From Chthonobacter rhizosphaerae (GTDB taxonomy: Bacteria > Pseudomonadota > Alphaproteobacteria > Rhizobiales > Pleomorphomonadaceae), in assembly GCF_013839525.1 (NCBI RefSeq), contig NZ_JACDIS010000010.1:62001-126000 (forward strand): DNA of 64,000 nucleotides, given 5' to 3'. This document shows positions 53,068-62,155 of this stretch, piece after piece; within the stretch, counting starts at the first letter, position 1, and the number at the start of each line of letters is the position of its first letter. The notes under the pieces are model-generated. The model was not told the origin of the DNA. It ran no database searches and saw nothing but the letters and a program-made list of their open reading frames with translations. Both the position numbers and the translations under genes were made by a program.

Positions 53068-54210
53068 TCAGCGGCGCATGGAAGGGTGCCAGAAGGTGAC
53101 GAGCCGCTCCACGAGGCCGATGGCCCCGTAGAACAGCGAACCGGCCAGGGCCGCGACGGCGATCTCGGCCCACACCATGTCGATCGCCATGCGGCCGACC
53201 TCGGTGGAGATGCGGAAGCCCATGCCGACGATCGGCGTGCCGAAGAATTCGGCCACGATGGCGCCGATCAGCGCCAGGGTGGAGTTGATCTTGAGGGCGT
53301 TGAAGACGAACGGCATGGCGGCCGGCAGGCGCAGCTTCAGGAGTTCCTGGCCATGCCCGGCGGCATAGGTGCGCATCAGGTCGCGCTCCATGCGACCGGC
53401 GGCGTCGAGCCCGGCGAGCGTGTTCACCAGCATCGGGAAGAAGGTCATGATGACCACGACGGCCGCCTTGGACGGCCAGTCGAACCCGAACCACATGACC
53501 ATGATGGGCGCGATCCCGACGATGGGAAGCGCCGAGACGAGGTTGCCGACCGGCAGGAGGCCGCGTTTCAGGAAGGGCACCCGGTCCACCAGGAGGGCGA
53601 CCAGGAAGCCGGAGCCGCAGCCGAGCGCCCAGCCGACGAGCACGGACTTCAGGAAAGTCTGGCGGAAGTCGGCCCAGAGCGTGGCGGTCTCGGCGGCGAG
53701 CTTGGCCCCGATCGCCGACGGCGCGGGCAGCAGGACCGACGGCACGCCGAGGCCGCGCACCAGCACCTCCCAGAGGATCAGGAGCCACACGCCGAACAGG
53801 ATCGGGATGGCGAGATCCGCCGCCCGGCGGGCGACCGGATGGCGGGGAGAGAGGCCGGCGATGCGGTCGACCGTCGTCCAGGCGAGAAGCCAGACGGCGA
53901 CGAGCGCGAACCAGAAGCCCTGGCCCATGCCGGGAGAGCCGGCCGGCAGGGGGCCGTCCGGCAGGTCGTCGATCAGGAGGGCGGCGCCGGCAAAGGAGGC
54001 GACCAGGCCAAGGCCGATCGCGAGGGCGTCGGCGCGGCGCAGGAAGAGGGCGGCGGCGACCACCACACTTGCCGTGAGGCCCCCAAGGGCGACGGGCGAC
54101 AGGCCGAGGGAGGTCGCGTCGCCCGGCAGCGGAAAGGCGAGGAAGATGGCGACGATCGCCAGGAAGGGCAGCACGCCGCCGCCGCGCAAGGGGGCGAGGA
54201 GCGCGTTCAC
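53068..54210 (-). CDS. ABC transporter permease with N-terminal membrane extension
   Basis: 380 residues from a GTG that overlaps the upstream permease stop by 4 bases (GTGA). The permease domain occupies about residues 170-375 with the EAA-type loop LMRTYAAGHGQELLKLRLPAAMPF. It is preceded by about 130 residues with four extra hydrophobic segments (PFLAIVAIFLAFPLP, ALGGLTASVVVAAALFL, AIGLGLVASFAGAALL, GFWFALVAVWLLAW), not normal for this NitT/TauT-like group. Partner of the permease at 54207-55136 and the ATPase at 55126. Import of a pyrimidine-type compound is inferred from context. Confidence 0.9.
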   Translation of the reverse strand: MNALLAPLRGGGVLPFLAIVAIFLAFPLPGDATSLGLSPVALGGLTASVVVAAALFLRRADALAIGLGLVASFAGAALLIDDLPDGPLPAGSPGMGQGFWFALVAVWLLAWTTVDRIAGLSPRHPVARRAADLAIPILFGVWLLILWEVLVRGLGVPSVLLPAPSAIGAKLAAETATLWADFRQTFLKSVLVGWALGCGSGFLVALLVDRVPFLKRGLLPVGNLVSALPIVGIAPIMVMWFGFDWPSKAAVVVIMTFFPMLVNTLAGLDAAGRMERDLMRTYAAGHGQELLKLRLPAAMPFVFNALKINSTLALIGAIVAEFFGTPIVGMGFRISTEVGRMAIDMVWAEIAVAALAGSLFYGAIGLVERLVTFWHPSMRR

Positions 54211-55136
54211 GAGCGGATCCCCATGCGCTGGCGGACGATGCGATCCAGCATGCCGACGATGGCGACCAGCACGGCGGCCATGAGGGCGGCGGCGAAGAGG
54301 GCGGACCAGATCTGCACGGTCTGGCCGTAGTAGGAGCCGGCGAGGAGCCGGGCGCCGAGGCCCGCGACGGCGCCGGTGGGCAGTTCCGCCACGATGGCGC
54401 CGACGAGGCTGGCCGCGATGCCGACCTTCATGGAGGTGAAGAGGAAGGGCACGGCGGCCGGCAGGCGGAGCTTCCAGAACACCTGGGACGACGTGGCCGT
54501 GTAGGTGCGCATCAGATCGAGGTGCAGCCGGTCGGGCGAGCGTAGGCCCGTGACCATGCCGACCGCGACGGGGAAGAAGCTGAGATAGGTGGAGATGAAG
54601 GCCTTCGGCAGGAGGCCCGTGACGCCGAGCGCGTTGGCCACCACCACGATCATCGGGGCGATCGCCAGGATCGGGATGGTCTGGGACGACACGATCCAGG
54701 GCATCAGGCTCTTGTCCAGCGTGCGGCTGTGGACGATCAACACCGCGAGACCGATGCCGAGCAGGGTGCCGATGCCGAAGCCGACGAGCGTGGACGAAAG
54801 CGTGATCCAACCGTGGTAGACGAGGCTGCGCTTGGAGGTGATCGGCGTTCCGACCGTCGTCTTCCAGAGCTCCTGCGCCACCTGGTGCGGCGACGGCAGG
54901 ATGGGCCGCTCCATGGTGTAGGTGGCGAGGAAGAGCTCTCCGGCCGTGTAGGGCGTCCCCGCCCGGTCCAAGGCGTCGCGCTGGACGGTCACGTTCAGGA
55001 CGTAGGTGGCGACCATCCAGACGACCAGGATGGCGCCGACCACCGCCAGCACCGGGACGGCGCTCTCGGCGACCCAGCGGGAGACCGCGTGCGGCCGGTG
55101 CGCGGCCCGGAGCGGCGCGATCGCCTCAGTCCGCAT
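54207..55136 (-). CDS. ABC transporter permease (NitT/TauT-like)
   Basis: 309 residues with five to six helices and the EAA loop LMRTYTATSSQVFWKLRLPAAVPF, closely parallel to that of the next permease, so the two may form a heterodimeric channel. A single N-terminal helix (VPVLAVVGAILVVWMVATYVL) and a periplasmic loop of about 60 residues precede the domain. It overlaps the ATPase gene by 11 bases and the next permease by 4, making one tightly coupled transcript. Confidence 0.92.
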   Translation of the reverse strand: MRTEAIAPLRAAHRPHAVSRWVAESAVPVLAVVGAILVVWMVATYVLNVTVQRDALDRAGTPYTAGELFLATYTMERPILPSPHQVAQELWKTTVGTPITSKRSLVYHGWITLSSTLVGFGIGTLLGIGLAVLIVHSRTLDKSLMPWIVSSQTIPILAIAPMIVVVANALGVTGLLPKAFISTYLSFFPVAVGMVTGLRSPDRLHLDLMRTYTATSSQVFWKLRLPAAVPFLFTSMKVGIAASLVGAIVAELPTGAVAGLGARLLAGSYYGQTVQIWSALFAAALMAAVLVAIVGMLDRIVRQRMGIRS

Positions 55137-55932
55137 AGGAATGCCCGGCCCGCAGGCCCTCCCGGACGCGGTGGGCGATCTTCAGGAACTCGGGCGTCTC
55201 GCGGATGTCGAGCGGTCGGGGCCCGCGCGGCAGGTCGCTCTCCACGATGTCGTGGATCCGGCCGGGCCGTGGGCTCATGACGACGATCTTGGTGGAGAGG
55301 TAGACCGCTTCCGGAATGGAGTGGGTGACGAAGACCACGGTCTTCTCGGTCTTCGCCCAGAGCTGCAGGAGCTGCTCGTTGAGGTGATCGCGGACGATCT
55401 CGTCGAGGGCGCCGAACGGTTCGTCCATCAGGAGGAGATCCGGTTCCACGGCGAGCGCGCGGGCGATCGAGGCGCGCTGCTGCATGCCGCCGGAAAGCTG
55501 CCAGGGGAATTTCTTCTCGAACCCGGCGAGGTTCACGAGGGCGAGGTTCTTCTGCACCCGGCGCAGCCGCTCCGCCTTCGGCAGCCCCATGATCTCCAGC
55601 GGCAGGGCGACGTTGGAGGCGATCGACCGCCAGGGATAGAGGGCTGGCGCCTGGAACACGTAGCCGTAGGCGCGGTCGAGCCGGGCCTTCTCCGGAGAGG
55701 TGCCGTTCACCGTGATGGTGCCGGCGGTCTGACGCTCCAGGTCGGCGATCACGCGCAGGAGCGTGGTCTTGCCGCAGCCGGACGGGCCGATGAAGGAGAC
55801 GAAGTCGCCCTTCTCGATGGTGAGGTCCACGTTGGAGAGCGCATGGACCGGCCCGTCCGCGGTGGTGAAGGTGAGCGACAGGCCGCGCGCATCGATGACG
55901 GACGGCCGGGTCGAGGATCTGGCCTCTGTCAT
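55126..55932 (-). CDS. ABC transporter ATP-binding protein (NitT/TauT-like)
   Basis: 268 residues. Walker A GPSGCGKTTLL, Q-loop VFQAPALYPW, signature LSGGMQQRASIARAL, Walker B LLLMDEPFGALD and switch His in FVTHSIPEAV are all intact. This subfamily energises nitrate, taurine, thiamine-precursor and pyrimidine importers. ATG at 55932 follows AGGAAA by eight bases; two earlier in-frame ATGs belong to a low-complexity repeat region. First gene of the importer (ATPase, permease, permease, binding protein). Confidence 0.94.
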   Translation of the reverse strand: MTEARSSTRPSVIDARGLSLTFTTADGPVHALSNVDLTIEKGDFVSFIGPSGCGKTTLLRVIADLERQTAGTITVNGTSPEKARLDRAYGYVFQAPALYPWRSIASNVALPLEIMGLPKAERLRRVQKNLALVNLAGFEKKFPWQLSGGMQQRASIARALAVEPDLLLMDEPFGALDEIVRDHLNEQLLQLWAKTEKTVVFVTHSIPEAVYLSTKIVVMSPRPGRIHDIVESDLPRGPRPLDIRETPEFLKIAHRVREGLRAGHSYAD

Positions 55933-56029
55933 GGAACGGGTTTCCTGGCGACGCGGGTCCAGCGGAAGCACATGGGCCATGGCGATGCTCGGGGTTATGC
56001 AGGAGTGGGTGGGGGGCGTCCACCGCTGG

Positions 56030-56182
56030 GCGGTTCCCCCCACCCCGGCCCTCCCCCACAAGGGGAGAGGGAGAGTGTGGCGGTTCCAGAGGCTGACAAG
56101 GGCCGGCGGTGTTACCTCCCCCCTGATCCCGTCGCCCCCTCCCCCCTTGAGGGGGAGGGACGGGGTGGGGGGTGCTCCCGCC
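56030..56182. repeat. GC-rich dispersed intergenic repeat, inverted two-arm form
   Basis: Left arm (about 56031-56074) with GGCGGTTCCCCCCACCCCGG and an inner CCCTCCCC-CACA-AGGGGAGAGGG hairpin, and right arm (about 56131-56180) that is largely its inverted copy (CCCCTTGAGGGGG, ACGGGGTGGGGGG). It fills the 277-base gap between hydA and the ABC ATPase gene. The GGCGGTTCCCCC unit is shared with the element at 39.8 kb. Confidence 0.65.
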
Positions 56183-56209
56183 GCCCTAATGCGTAAGGGG
56201 TCCCCCCCC

Positions 56210-57673
56210 TCACACCCCGATCGGCATGTGCTCCGGCTTCCTCTCGATCATCCGCGGCGCGGTGATCTCCTTCCAGACGCTGAGCGCCTGGTTGACCGGG
56301 TTGTTCGGCTTGCGGGGCACGAACTGGCCGCGGCCGGGGCGCGGGCTTTCGTTCTTGCCATCGGCGTAGACCACCTCGCCGCGCGAGAGGGTGTAGCGCG
56401 GCAGGCCGGAGACCTCGACGCCCTCGAACACGTTGTAGTCGATGATGGACCGCTGGGCGGCGGCCGTGATGGTCTTGGTCTTCGCCGGGTCCCAGACCAC
56501 GATGTCGGCGTCGGAGCCGGGCAGGAGCGCGCCCTTGCGCGGGTAGAGGCCGAGGATCTGGGCGATGTTGGTGGAGGTGAGCGCCACGAATTCGTTCGCC
56601 GTGATGCGGCCGGTCTTCACGCCCTTGGTCCAGAGGACGGGCATCCGGTCCTCCAGGCCCCCGGTGCCGTTCGGGATCTTGCGGAAGTCGTTCACGCCGA
56701 ACCGCTTCTGCTCCGTCGTGAAGGCGCAGTGGTCGGTGGCGACCACCTGGAGCGAGCCGGCGGAAAGGCCCGCCCAGAGGCTGTCCTGGTGCTGCTTGTT
56801 GCGGAACGGCGGCGACATCACCCGGCGGGCCGCGTAGTCCCACTCCTGGTTGAAGTATTCGGTCTCGTCGAGGGTCAGGTGCTGGACGAGCGGCTCGCCG
56901 TAGACGCGCATGCCCTTCTGGCGCGCCCGGCGGATGGCCTCGTGGGCCTGCTCGCAGGACACGTGCACGATGTAGACCGGCACGCCCGCCGCGTCGGCGA
57001 TCATGATGGCGCGGTTGGCGGCCTCGCCCTCCACCTCCGGCGGGCGGGAATAGGCGTGCCCTTCCGGCCCGGTGACGCCGGCGGCGATGTACTTGTCCTG
57101 CAGGGCCGCGACGATGTCGCCGTTCTCCGCGTGGACGAGCGGCAGGGCACCGAGCGCGGCGCAGCGCTGGAACGACGCGAACATCTCGTCGTCGTTGACC
57201 ATCAGGGCGCCCTTGTAGGCCATGAAGTGCTTGAAGGAGGTGATGCCCCGCTTCACCACCTCGCCCATCTCGTCGAAGACCTCCTTCGACCAGCCGGTGA
57301 TGCACATGTGGTAGGAATAGTCGGCGCAGGCCTGCCGGGTGGCCTTCTCCTCCCAGGCCGCGATGGCATCCAGGAGGCCGCCGTCGGTGCGGGACGGGAT
57401 CACGAAGTCGACCACCATGGTGGTGCCGCCCGAGAGGGCCGCGGCCGTTCCGCTCTCCCAGGTCTCGGCCGCCGTGGTGCCCATGAAGGGCATTTCCAGG
57501 TGGGTGTGCGGGTCGATGCCGCCCGGCATGATGTAGGCGCCGGTGGCGTCCAGCACCGTCTCGGCGGCAAGGTCCGGCCCGATGGCGGCGATCTTGCCGC
57601 CCTCGATCAGAACGTCGGCTTCATAGGAGCGGTCGGCGGCCACGACGGTGCCGCCCTTGATGACTGTCGCCAT
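56210..57673 (-). CDS. hydA: dihydropyrimidinase
   Basis: 487 residues. Cyclic amidohydrolase opening dihydrouracil/dihydrothymine (or hydantoins) to N-carbamoyl-beta-amino acids. Metal site: GGIDPHTHLEMPFMGT, the bridging carbamylated lysine in SFKHFMAYKGALMV, HAENGD, YIVHVSCEQAHE and VVATDHCAFTTEQKR. Length and motifs match bacterial dihydropyrimidinase/HydA. It lies between the importer and the carbamoyl-amino-acid hydrolase, which is the next step in the pathway. Start ATG 57673 is unambiguous. Confidence 0.95.
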   Translation of the reverse strand: MATVIKGGTVVAADRSYEADVLIEGGKIAAIGPDLAAETVLDATGAYIMPGGIDPHTHLEMPFMGTTAAETWESGTAAALSGGTTMVVDFVIPSRTDGGLLDAIAAWEEKATRQACADYSYHMCITGWSKEVFDEMGEVVKRGITSFKHFMAYKGALMVNDDEMFASFQRCAALGALPLVHAENGDIVAALQDKYIAAGVTGPEGHAYSRPPEVEGEAANRAIMIADAAGVPVYIVHVSCEQAHEAIRRARQKGMRVYGEPLVQHLTLDETEYFNQEWDYAARRVMSPPFRNKQHQDSLWAGLSAGSLQVVATDHCAFTTEQKRFGVNDFRKIPNGTGGLEDRMPVLWTKGVKTGRITANEFVALTSTNIAQILGLYPRKGALLPGSDADIVVWDPAKTKTITAAAQRSIIDYNVFEGVEVSGLPRYTLSRGEVVYADGKNESPRPGRGQFVPRKPNNPVNQALSVWKEITAPRMIERKPEHMPIGV

Positions 57674-58056
57674 GTCCCTGTCACCCTCTCGTGACGCCGC
57701 TCATGTCGGCGGCTTGATTTTGACCAGATGATCGAAGTTTTTCGCAGTTCGGTCAATCGGGCAGCGTGCCTAATCGGGAGCCAGATTGGCGGGGCAAGTG
57801 CCTGTGGGCAAGGCTTCTTGTGTCCATGGCGTACGACAGACCCACGCGAAGCCGGTCAGGCCGCATAGGCTTCTGGATGTGCGTCCGTCATCCCGGCGAA
57901 CGCCGGGATCCAGCGGACAGGTCCTCCGCTCAACCGGTGCAACTCCATCTGCCGTCGGCTGGGCCCCGGCTTTCGCCGGGGTGACGACCTAGATCATCGC
58001 GCAGCGTGCGGTCGAGCCGATCGCGCTCTCCGGCCCCCCGTCTGACTGTGCCAACC
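57674..58056. other. 383-base gap between hydA and the carbamoyl hydrolase gene
   Basis: Holds the hydA promoter region, which is AT-richer at 57715-57755, and the palindromic element at 57889-57988. Frames of 68-72 codons across the repeat are not credible genes. Confidence 0.6.
57889..57988. repeat. dispersed palindromic element with paired hairpins
   Basis: Left hairpin ATCCCGGCG-AA-CGCCGGGAT (57890-57909) and right hairpin CCCCGGC-TTTC-GCCGGGG (57964-57981). The outer borders are inverted: GTCATCCCGGC at the left and GCCGGGGTGAC at the right. This is the form of widely scattered alphaproteobacterial intergenic repeats; it lies in the 383-base gap between hydA and the hydrolase. Confidence 0.75.
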
Positions 58057-59307
58057 TCACTCCACGATTTCCGCCGTCTCCAGCGCCGCGTGGAACAGCA
58101 CGTCGGCGCCGGCGGCCGCCCATTCCTTGCTGATCTCCTCGTCCTCGTTGTGGGAGAGGCCGTCGACGCAGGGGCAGAAGATCATGGCCGTCGGGGCGAC
58201 GCGGCTCACCCAGCAGGCGTCGTGGCCGGCGCCGGAGACGATGTCGCGGTGGGAGTAGCCCAGGCGGTCGGCGGCGGTGCGGATGCGGGCGAGCAGCGTC
58301 TCGTCGAAGGCGACGGGGTCGAAGGCGCCCACCTGCTCGATCTCGATGCCGAGCTTCAGGTCCTCGGCGATCCGGGCCGCGCCCGCGCGGATGCGCTGGT
58401 CCATGTCGGCGATCACCGCCTTGTCCGGGTGGCGGATGTCGACGGTGAAGACCACCTTGCCCTGGATGATGTTGCGGCTGTTCGGAAAGACCTCCATGTG
58501 GCCCACCGCCCCGACGGCGAGCGGGGCGTGGCTCCAGGCCACCTCATCGACCAGTTGGACGATGCGGGCGGCGCCGAGGCCGGCGTTGACGCGCTTCGGC
58601 ATGGGCGTGGAGCCGGTGTGCGCCTCCTTGCCGGTGAGCGTGATCTGCAGCCACTTCAGGCCCTGGCCGTGGGTGACGACGCCGATGTCGATGCCCTCGT
58701 CCTCCAGGATCGGCCCCTGCTCGATGTGGAGCTCCAGCATGGCGTGCAGCTTGCGCTGACCGACCGGCTCCGGGCCCTCGAAGCCGATCCGCTTCAACTC
58801 CTCGCCGACCGTCTTGCCCTCGACGTCCTTGCGGGCCTTGGCCCACTCTTCCGTGAAGACGCCGGCGAACACGCCGGAGGCCAGCATGGCGGGGGCGAAG
58901 CGGGTGCCCTCCTCGTTGGTCCAGTTGACCACCTCGATCGGCCGGCGGGTCTTGATGCCGAGATCGTTCATGGACCGGACGACCTCCAGCGCGCCGAGCA
59001 CGCCGAGAACGCCGTCATACTTGCCGCCGGTCGGCTGGGTGTCCAGGTGGGAGCCCATCATCACCGGGTCGAGCGTGGGATCCGCGCCCTCGCGGCGGGC
59101 GAACATGGTGCCCATGGAGTCCACCGCCACGGTCATGCCGGCGTCCTCGCACCAGCGCTGGAACAGGAGCCGGCCCTCGCGGTCGCTGTCGGTCAGGGTC
59201 TGGCGATTGTTGCCGCCGCGCACGCCGGGGCCGATCCTGGCCATCTCCATAAGGCTGTCCCAGAGGCGGTCGCCGTTGATGCGCAGGTTGTCGGTCGGGG
59301 TCGGCAT
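58057..59307 (-). CDS. M20-type hydantoinase/carbamoylase family hydrolase (beta-ureidopropionase candidate)
   Basis: 416 residues. Zn-dependent amidohydrolase of the hydantoinase/carbamoylase family. Metal ligands are in GSHLDTQPTGGKYDGVLGV, NEEGTRF, HIEQGP and GAGHDACWV, with the dimerisation GKEAHTGSTPMP. The reaction is hydrolysis of N-carbamoyl amino acids to the free amino acid, CO2 and ammonia. Here the pathway context makes N-carbamoyl-beta-alanine the likely substrate, although close relatives act on N-carbamoyl-L-amino acids or allantoate. No second enzyme for this step is in the window. Confidence 0.92.
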   Translation of the reverse strand: MPTPTDNLRINGDRLWDSLMEMARIGPGVRGGNNRQTLTDSDREGRLLFQRWCEDAGMTVAVDSMGTMFARREGADPTLDPVMMGSHLDTQPTGGKYDGVLGVLGALEVVRSMNDLGIKTRRPIEVVNWTNEEGTRFAPAMLASGVFAGVFTEEWAKARKDVEGKTVGEELKRIGFEGPEPVGQRKLHAMLELHIEQGPILEDEGIDIGVVTHGQGLKWLQITLTGKEAHTGSTPMPKRVNAGLGAARIVQLVDEVAWSHAPLAVGAVGHMEVFPNSRNIIQGKVVFTVDIRHPDKAVIADMDQRIRAGAARIAEDLKLGIEIEQVGAFDPVAFDETLLARIRTAADRLGYSHRDIVSGAGHDACWVSRVAPTAMIFCPCVDGLSHNEDEEISKEWAAAGADVLFHAALETAEIVE

Positions 59308-59326
59308 GGGGGCTCCTGGGGAAGGG

Positions 59327-59779
59327 TCAGGTTGGGAGTCTGGCCGGATCGGCCGAGAAAGGATCGAAGGCCGGAACGCCGGTCGGTTCGAAATGCCGGA
59401 GGTTGCGTGTGAGGATGCCGTCGCCGCGCACGGCGGCGGTGGCGGCGATTAGGACATCTGCAAGACCGGGATGCCGGCCGGCCGCGACCAGACGGTCGGA
59501 CAGGGCCGCAGCCGTCAAGGCTGCCTGCATATCGAGATCGACGATGCGGCTACGGAAGATCTCCAGAATGCCCACGAACCAGGCCGCGAGTTCTCCGGCG
59601 CGACGGGCCGAGCCGACCCGTTCGAGCCGGTGGATGCCCTGCTGGATTTCCATGGCGGCGATGGTGGGCAGGAACCAGCGGTGCTGGTTGGCCAACGCCC
59701 AGGTGATCCGTTCCGGAGCGATCGGCGACCGACCCGGCGCGAAATGAGAGATCACCGAGGTGTCGACGAGGAAGTTCAC
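59327..59779 (-). CDS. PIN-domain toxin (VapC-like)
   Basis: 150 residues from a GTG start overlapping the antitoxin stop (GTGA). PIN-domain acidic residues are in NFLVDTSVISHF (Asp 6), AMEIQQGI (Glu) and GLADVLIAATA (Asp), with N-terminal residue order D-E-D-D typical of VapC ribonucleases that cut tRNA or rRNA. Length is normal (about 130-150). It forms a toxin-antitoxin pair with the Phd/YefM-like gene and lies between the carbamoyl hydrolase and cupin genes of the pyrimidine region, 19 bases from the hydrolase start. Confidence 0.92.
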   Translation of the reverse strand: MNFLVDTSVISHFAPGRSPIAPERITWALANQHRWFLPTIAAMEIQQGIHRLERVGSARRAGELAAWFVGILEIFRSRIVDLDMQAALTAAALSDRLVAAGRHPGLADVLIAATAAVRGDGILTRNLRHFEPTGVPAFDPFSADPARLPT

Positions 59780-60045
59780 GCCGCCGCCGTGTCGTCGAAG
59801 AGGTCGATGTCGCGAATGCGCGGCCGCTCGTCCTCGGGGAGTTCGACGGGGCACGGGATCTTCATCAGGTATTCGACGAAATTGGGTTCGGGCGCCTCCG
59901 GGTGGAGGCGACGTCCTTCCTCGATCGGCACCAGCATGGCGACTTCCTTGCCGTGTCGGGTGATCACCGTCGGCTCGCCGGTCACCGCGGCCTCCACCAA
60001 TTCGGAGAGGCGGGCCTTCGCGTCGCGCAATTGGACCTTGTTCAT
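59776..60045 (-). CDS. Phd/YefM-type antitoxin
   Basis: 89 residues beginning MNKVQLRDAKARLSELVEAA, then GEPTVITRHGKEVAMLVPIEEG, the Phd/YefM DNA-binding pattern. The C-terminal acidic tail (ELPEDERPRIRDIDLFDD) is the probable toxin-neutralising segment. Phd-type antitoxin with a PIN toxin is a common mixed pair. An upstream frame to 60105 covers the operator and is rejected. A 20-bp near-palindrome lies 15 bases upstream of the ATG and is likely its own operator. Confidence 0.9.
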   Translation of the reverse strand: MNKVQLRDAKARLSELVEAAVTGEPTVITRHGKEVAMLVPIEEGRRLHPEAPEPNFVEYLMKIPCPVELPEDERPRIRDIDLFDDTAAA

Positions 60046-60059
60046 GGCGCCCTCCGCGC

Positions 60060-60079
60060 TGTGACCACTTGTAGTCACA
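60060..60079. promoter_or_regulatory. palindromic operator of the Phd/PIN module
   Basis: TGTGACTACAAGTGGTCACA (read on the minus strand) is a 20-bp near-palindrome: half-sites TGTGACTAC and TGTGACCAC match at 8 of 9 positions. It is 15 bases upstream of the antitoxin start, the expected place for an autoregulatory antitoxin site. Confidence 0.72.
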
Positions 60080-60112
60080 GTATGCCGCCCCGACCGGCCG
60101 TTCAAGATCGGC

Positions 60113-60412
60113 TCACCGCTTGAACTCCACCTCGATGAAGCTCATCGGCTCGGTCCCGCCGTTGACTACGTTGTGCTCCACACCCTCCGGCCGGGTGTAG
60201 GTGGCGCCCTTCGGCACCTCCACCCGGCGCTCGCCGCCGGCCTCCTCGATCAGGAAGGAGCAGTCGGTCATCGGGATGACGAGATACGCCATCCCGTGCC
60301 GGTGCCAGCCGGTGTCGGCGCCGGGTTCGAAGTCCCAGCGCGTCACCCGGCAGCGGTCGTCGTCCTGCAACACGGTGGCGACCGCAGGCGGCCGCGCTGT
60401 GAACCTCGACAT
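60113..60412 (-). CDS. cupin domain protein
   Basis: 99 residues, a single cupin beta-barrel. Motif 1 is GADTGWHRHGMAYLVIPMTD (His-rich metal site, WHRHG) and motif 2 is RPEGVEHNVVNGG. The family includes small isomerases, dioxygenases and ligand-binding proteins; nothing decides among them here. It lies 22 bases upstream of the mmsA stop region in the leftward pyrimidine set, so a role with that pathway is possible but unproved. Confidence 0.85.
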   Translation of the reverse strand: MSRFTARPPAVATVLQDDDRCRVTRWDFEPGADTGWHRHGMAYLVIPMTDCSFLIEEAGGERRVEVPKGATYTRPEGVEHNVVNGGTEPMSFIEVEFKR

Positions 60413-60434
60413 GGCCGCCCCCGCGCTCTTCGGG

Positions 60435-61928
<1,494 letters not shown>

Positions 61929-61976
61929 GGGTGTTTCCGTCCGTGGGTGTTTCGTCGTTGGTCGGCGCGTGGGGCT

Positions 61977-62121
61977 CCCCCTCTCCCCAACCCTCCCCCA
62001 CGAGGGGGGAGGGGGCGCGTCGGCGCTCGGGTCAGAAGCGGTGCATCGCAGCCGGTCGTTATGGCGCTGGAACCGATCGGGACCCCCTCCCCCCTCGTGG
62101 GGGAGGGTCGGGGAGAGGGGG
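61977..62121. repeat. near-perfect 39-bp inverted repeat (intergenic)
   Basis: Left arm 61977-62015 and right arm 62083-62121 are reverse complements with a single mismatch, separated by 67 bases. Each arm also forms its own hairpin (CCCTCCCCCAC-GAGGGGGGAGGG type). It fills the gap between mmsA start (61928) and the transaminase stop (62156). Arms resemble the GC-rich elements at 39.8 and 56.0 kb. Confidence 0.85.
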
Positions 62122-62155
62122 AACACCGCCGACGCCAGCCGTTTCCCCCTCCCCT

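Noticed and set aside
57766-57992. Short plus-strand frames of 68-72 codons in the hydA upstream gap
   Set aside because: They run through the palindromic repeat element and have no ribosome-binding site or similarity.
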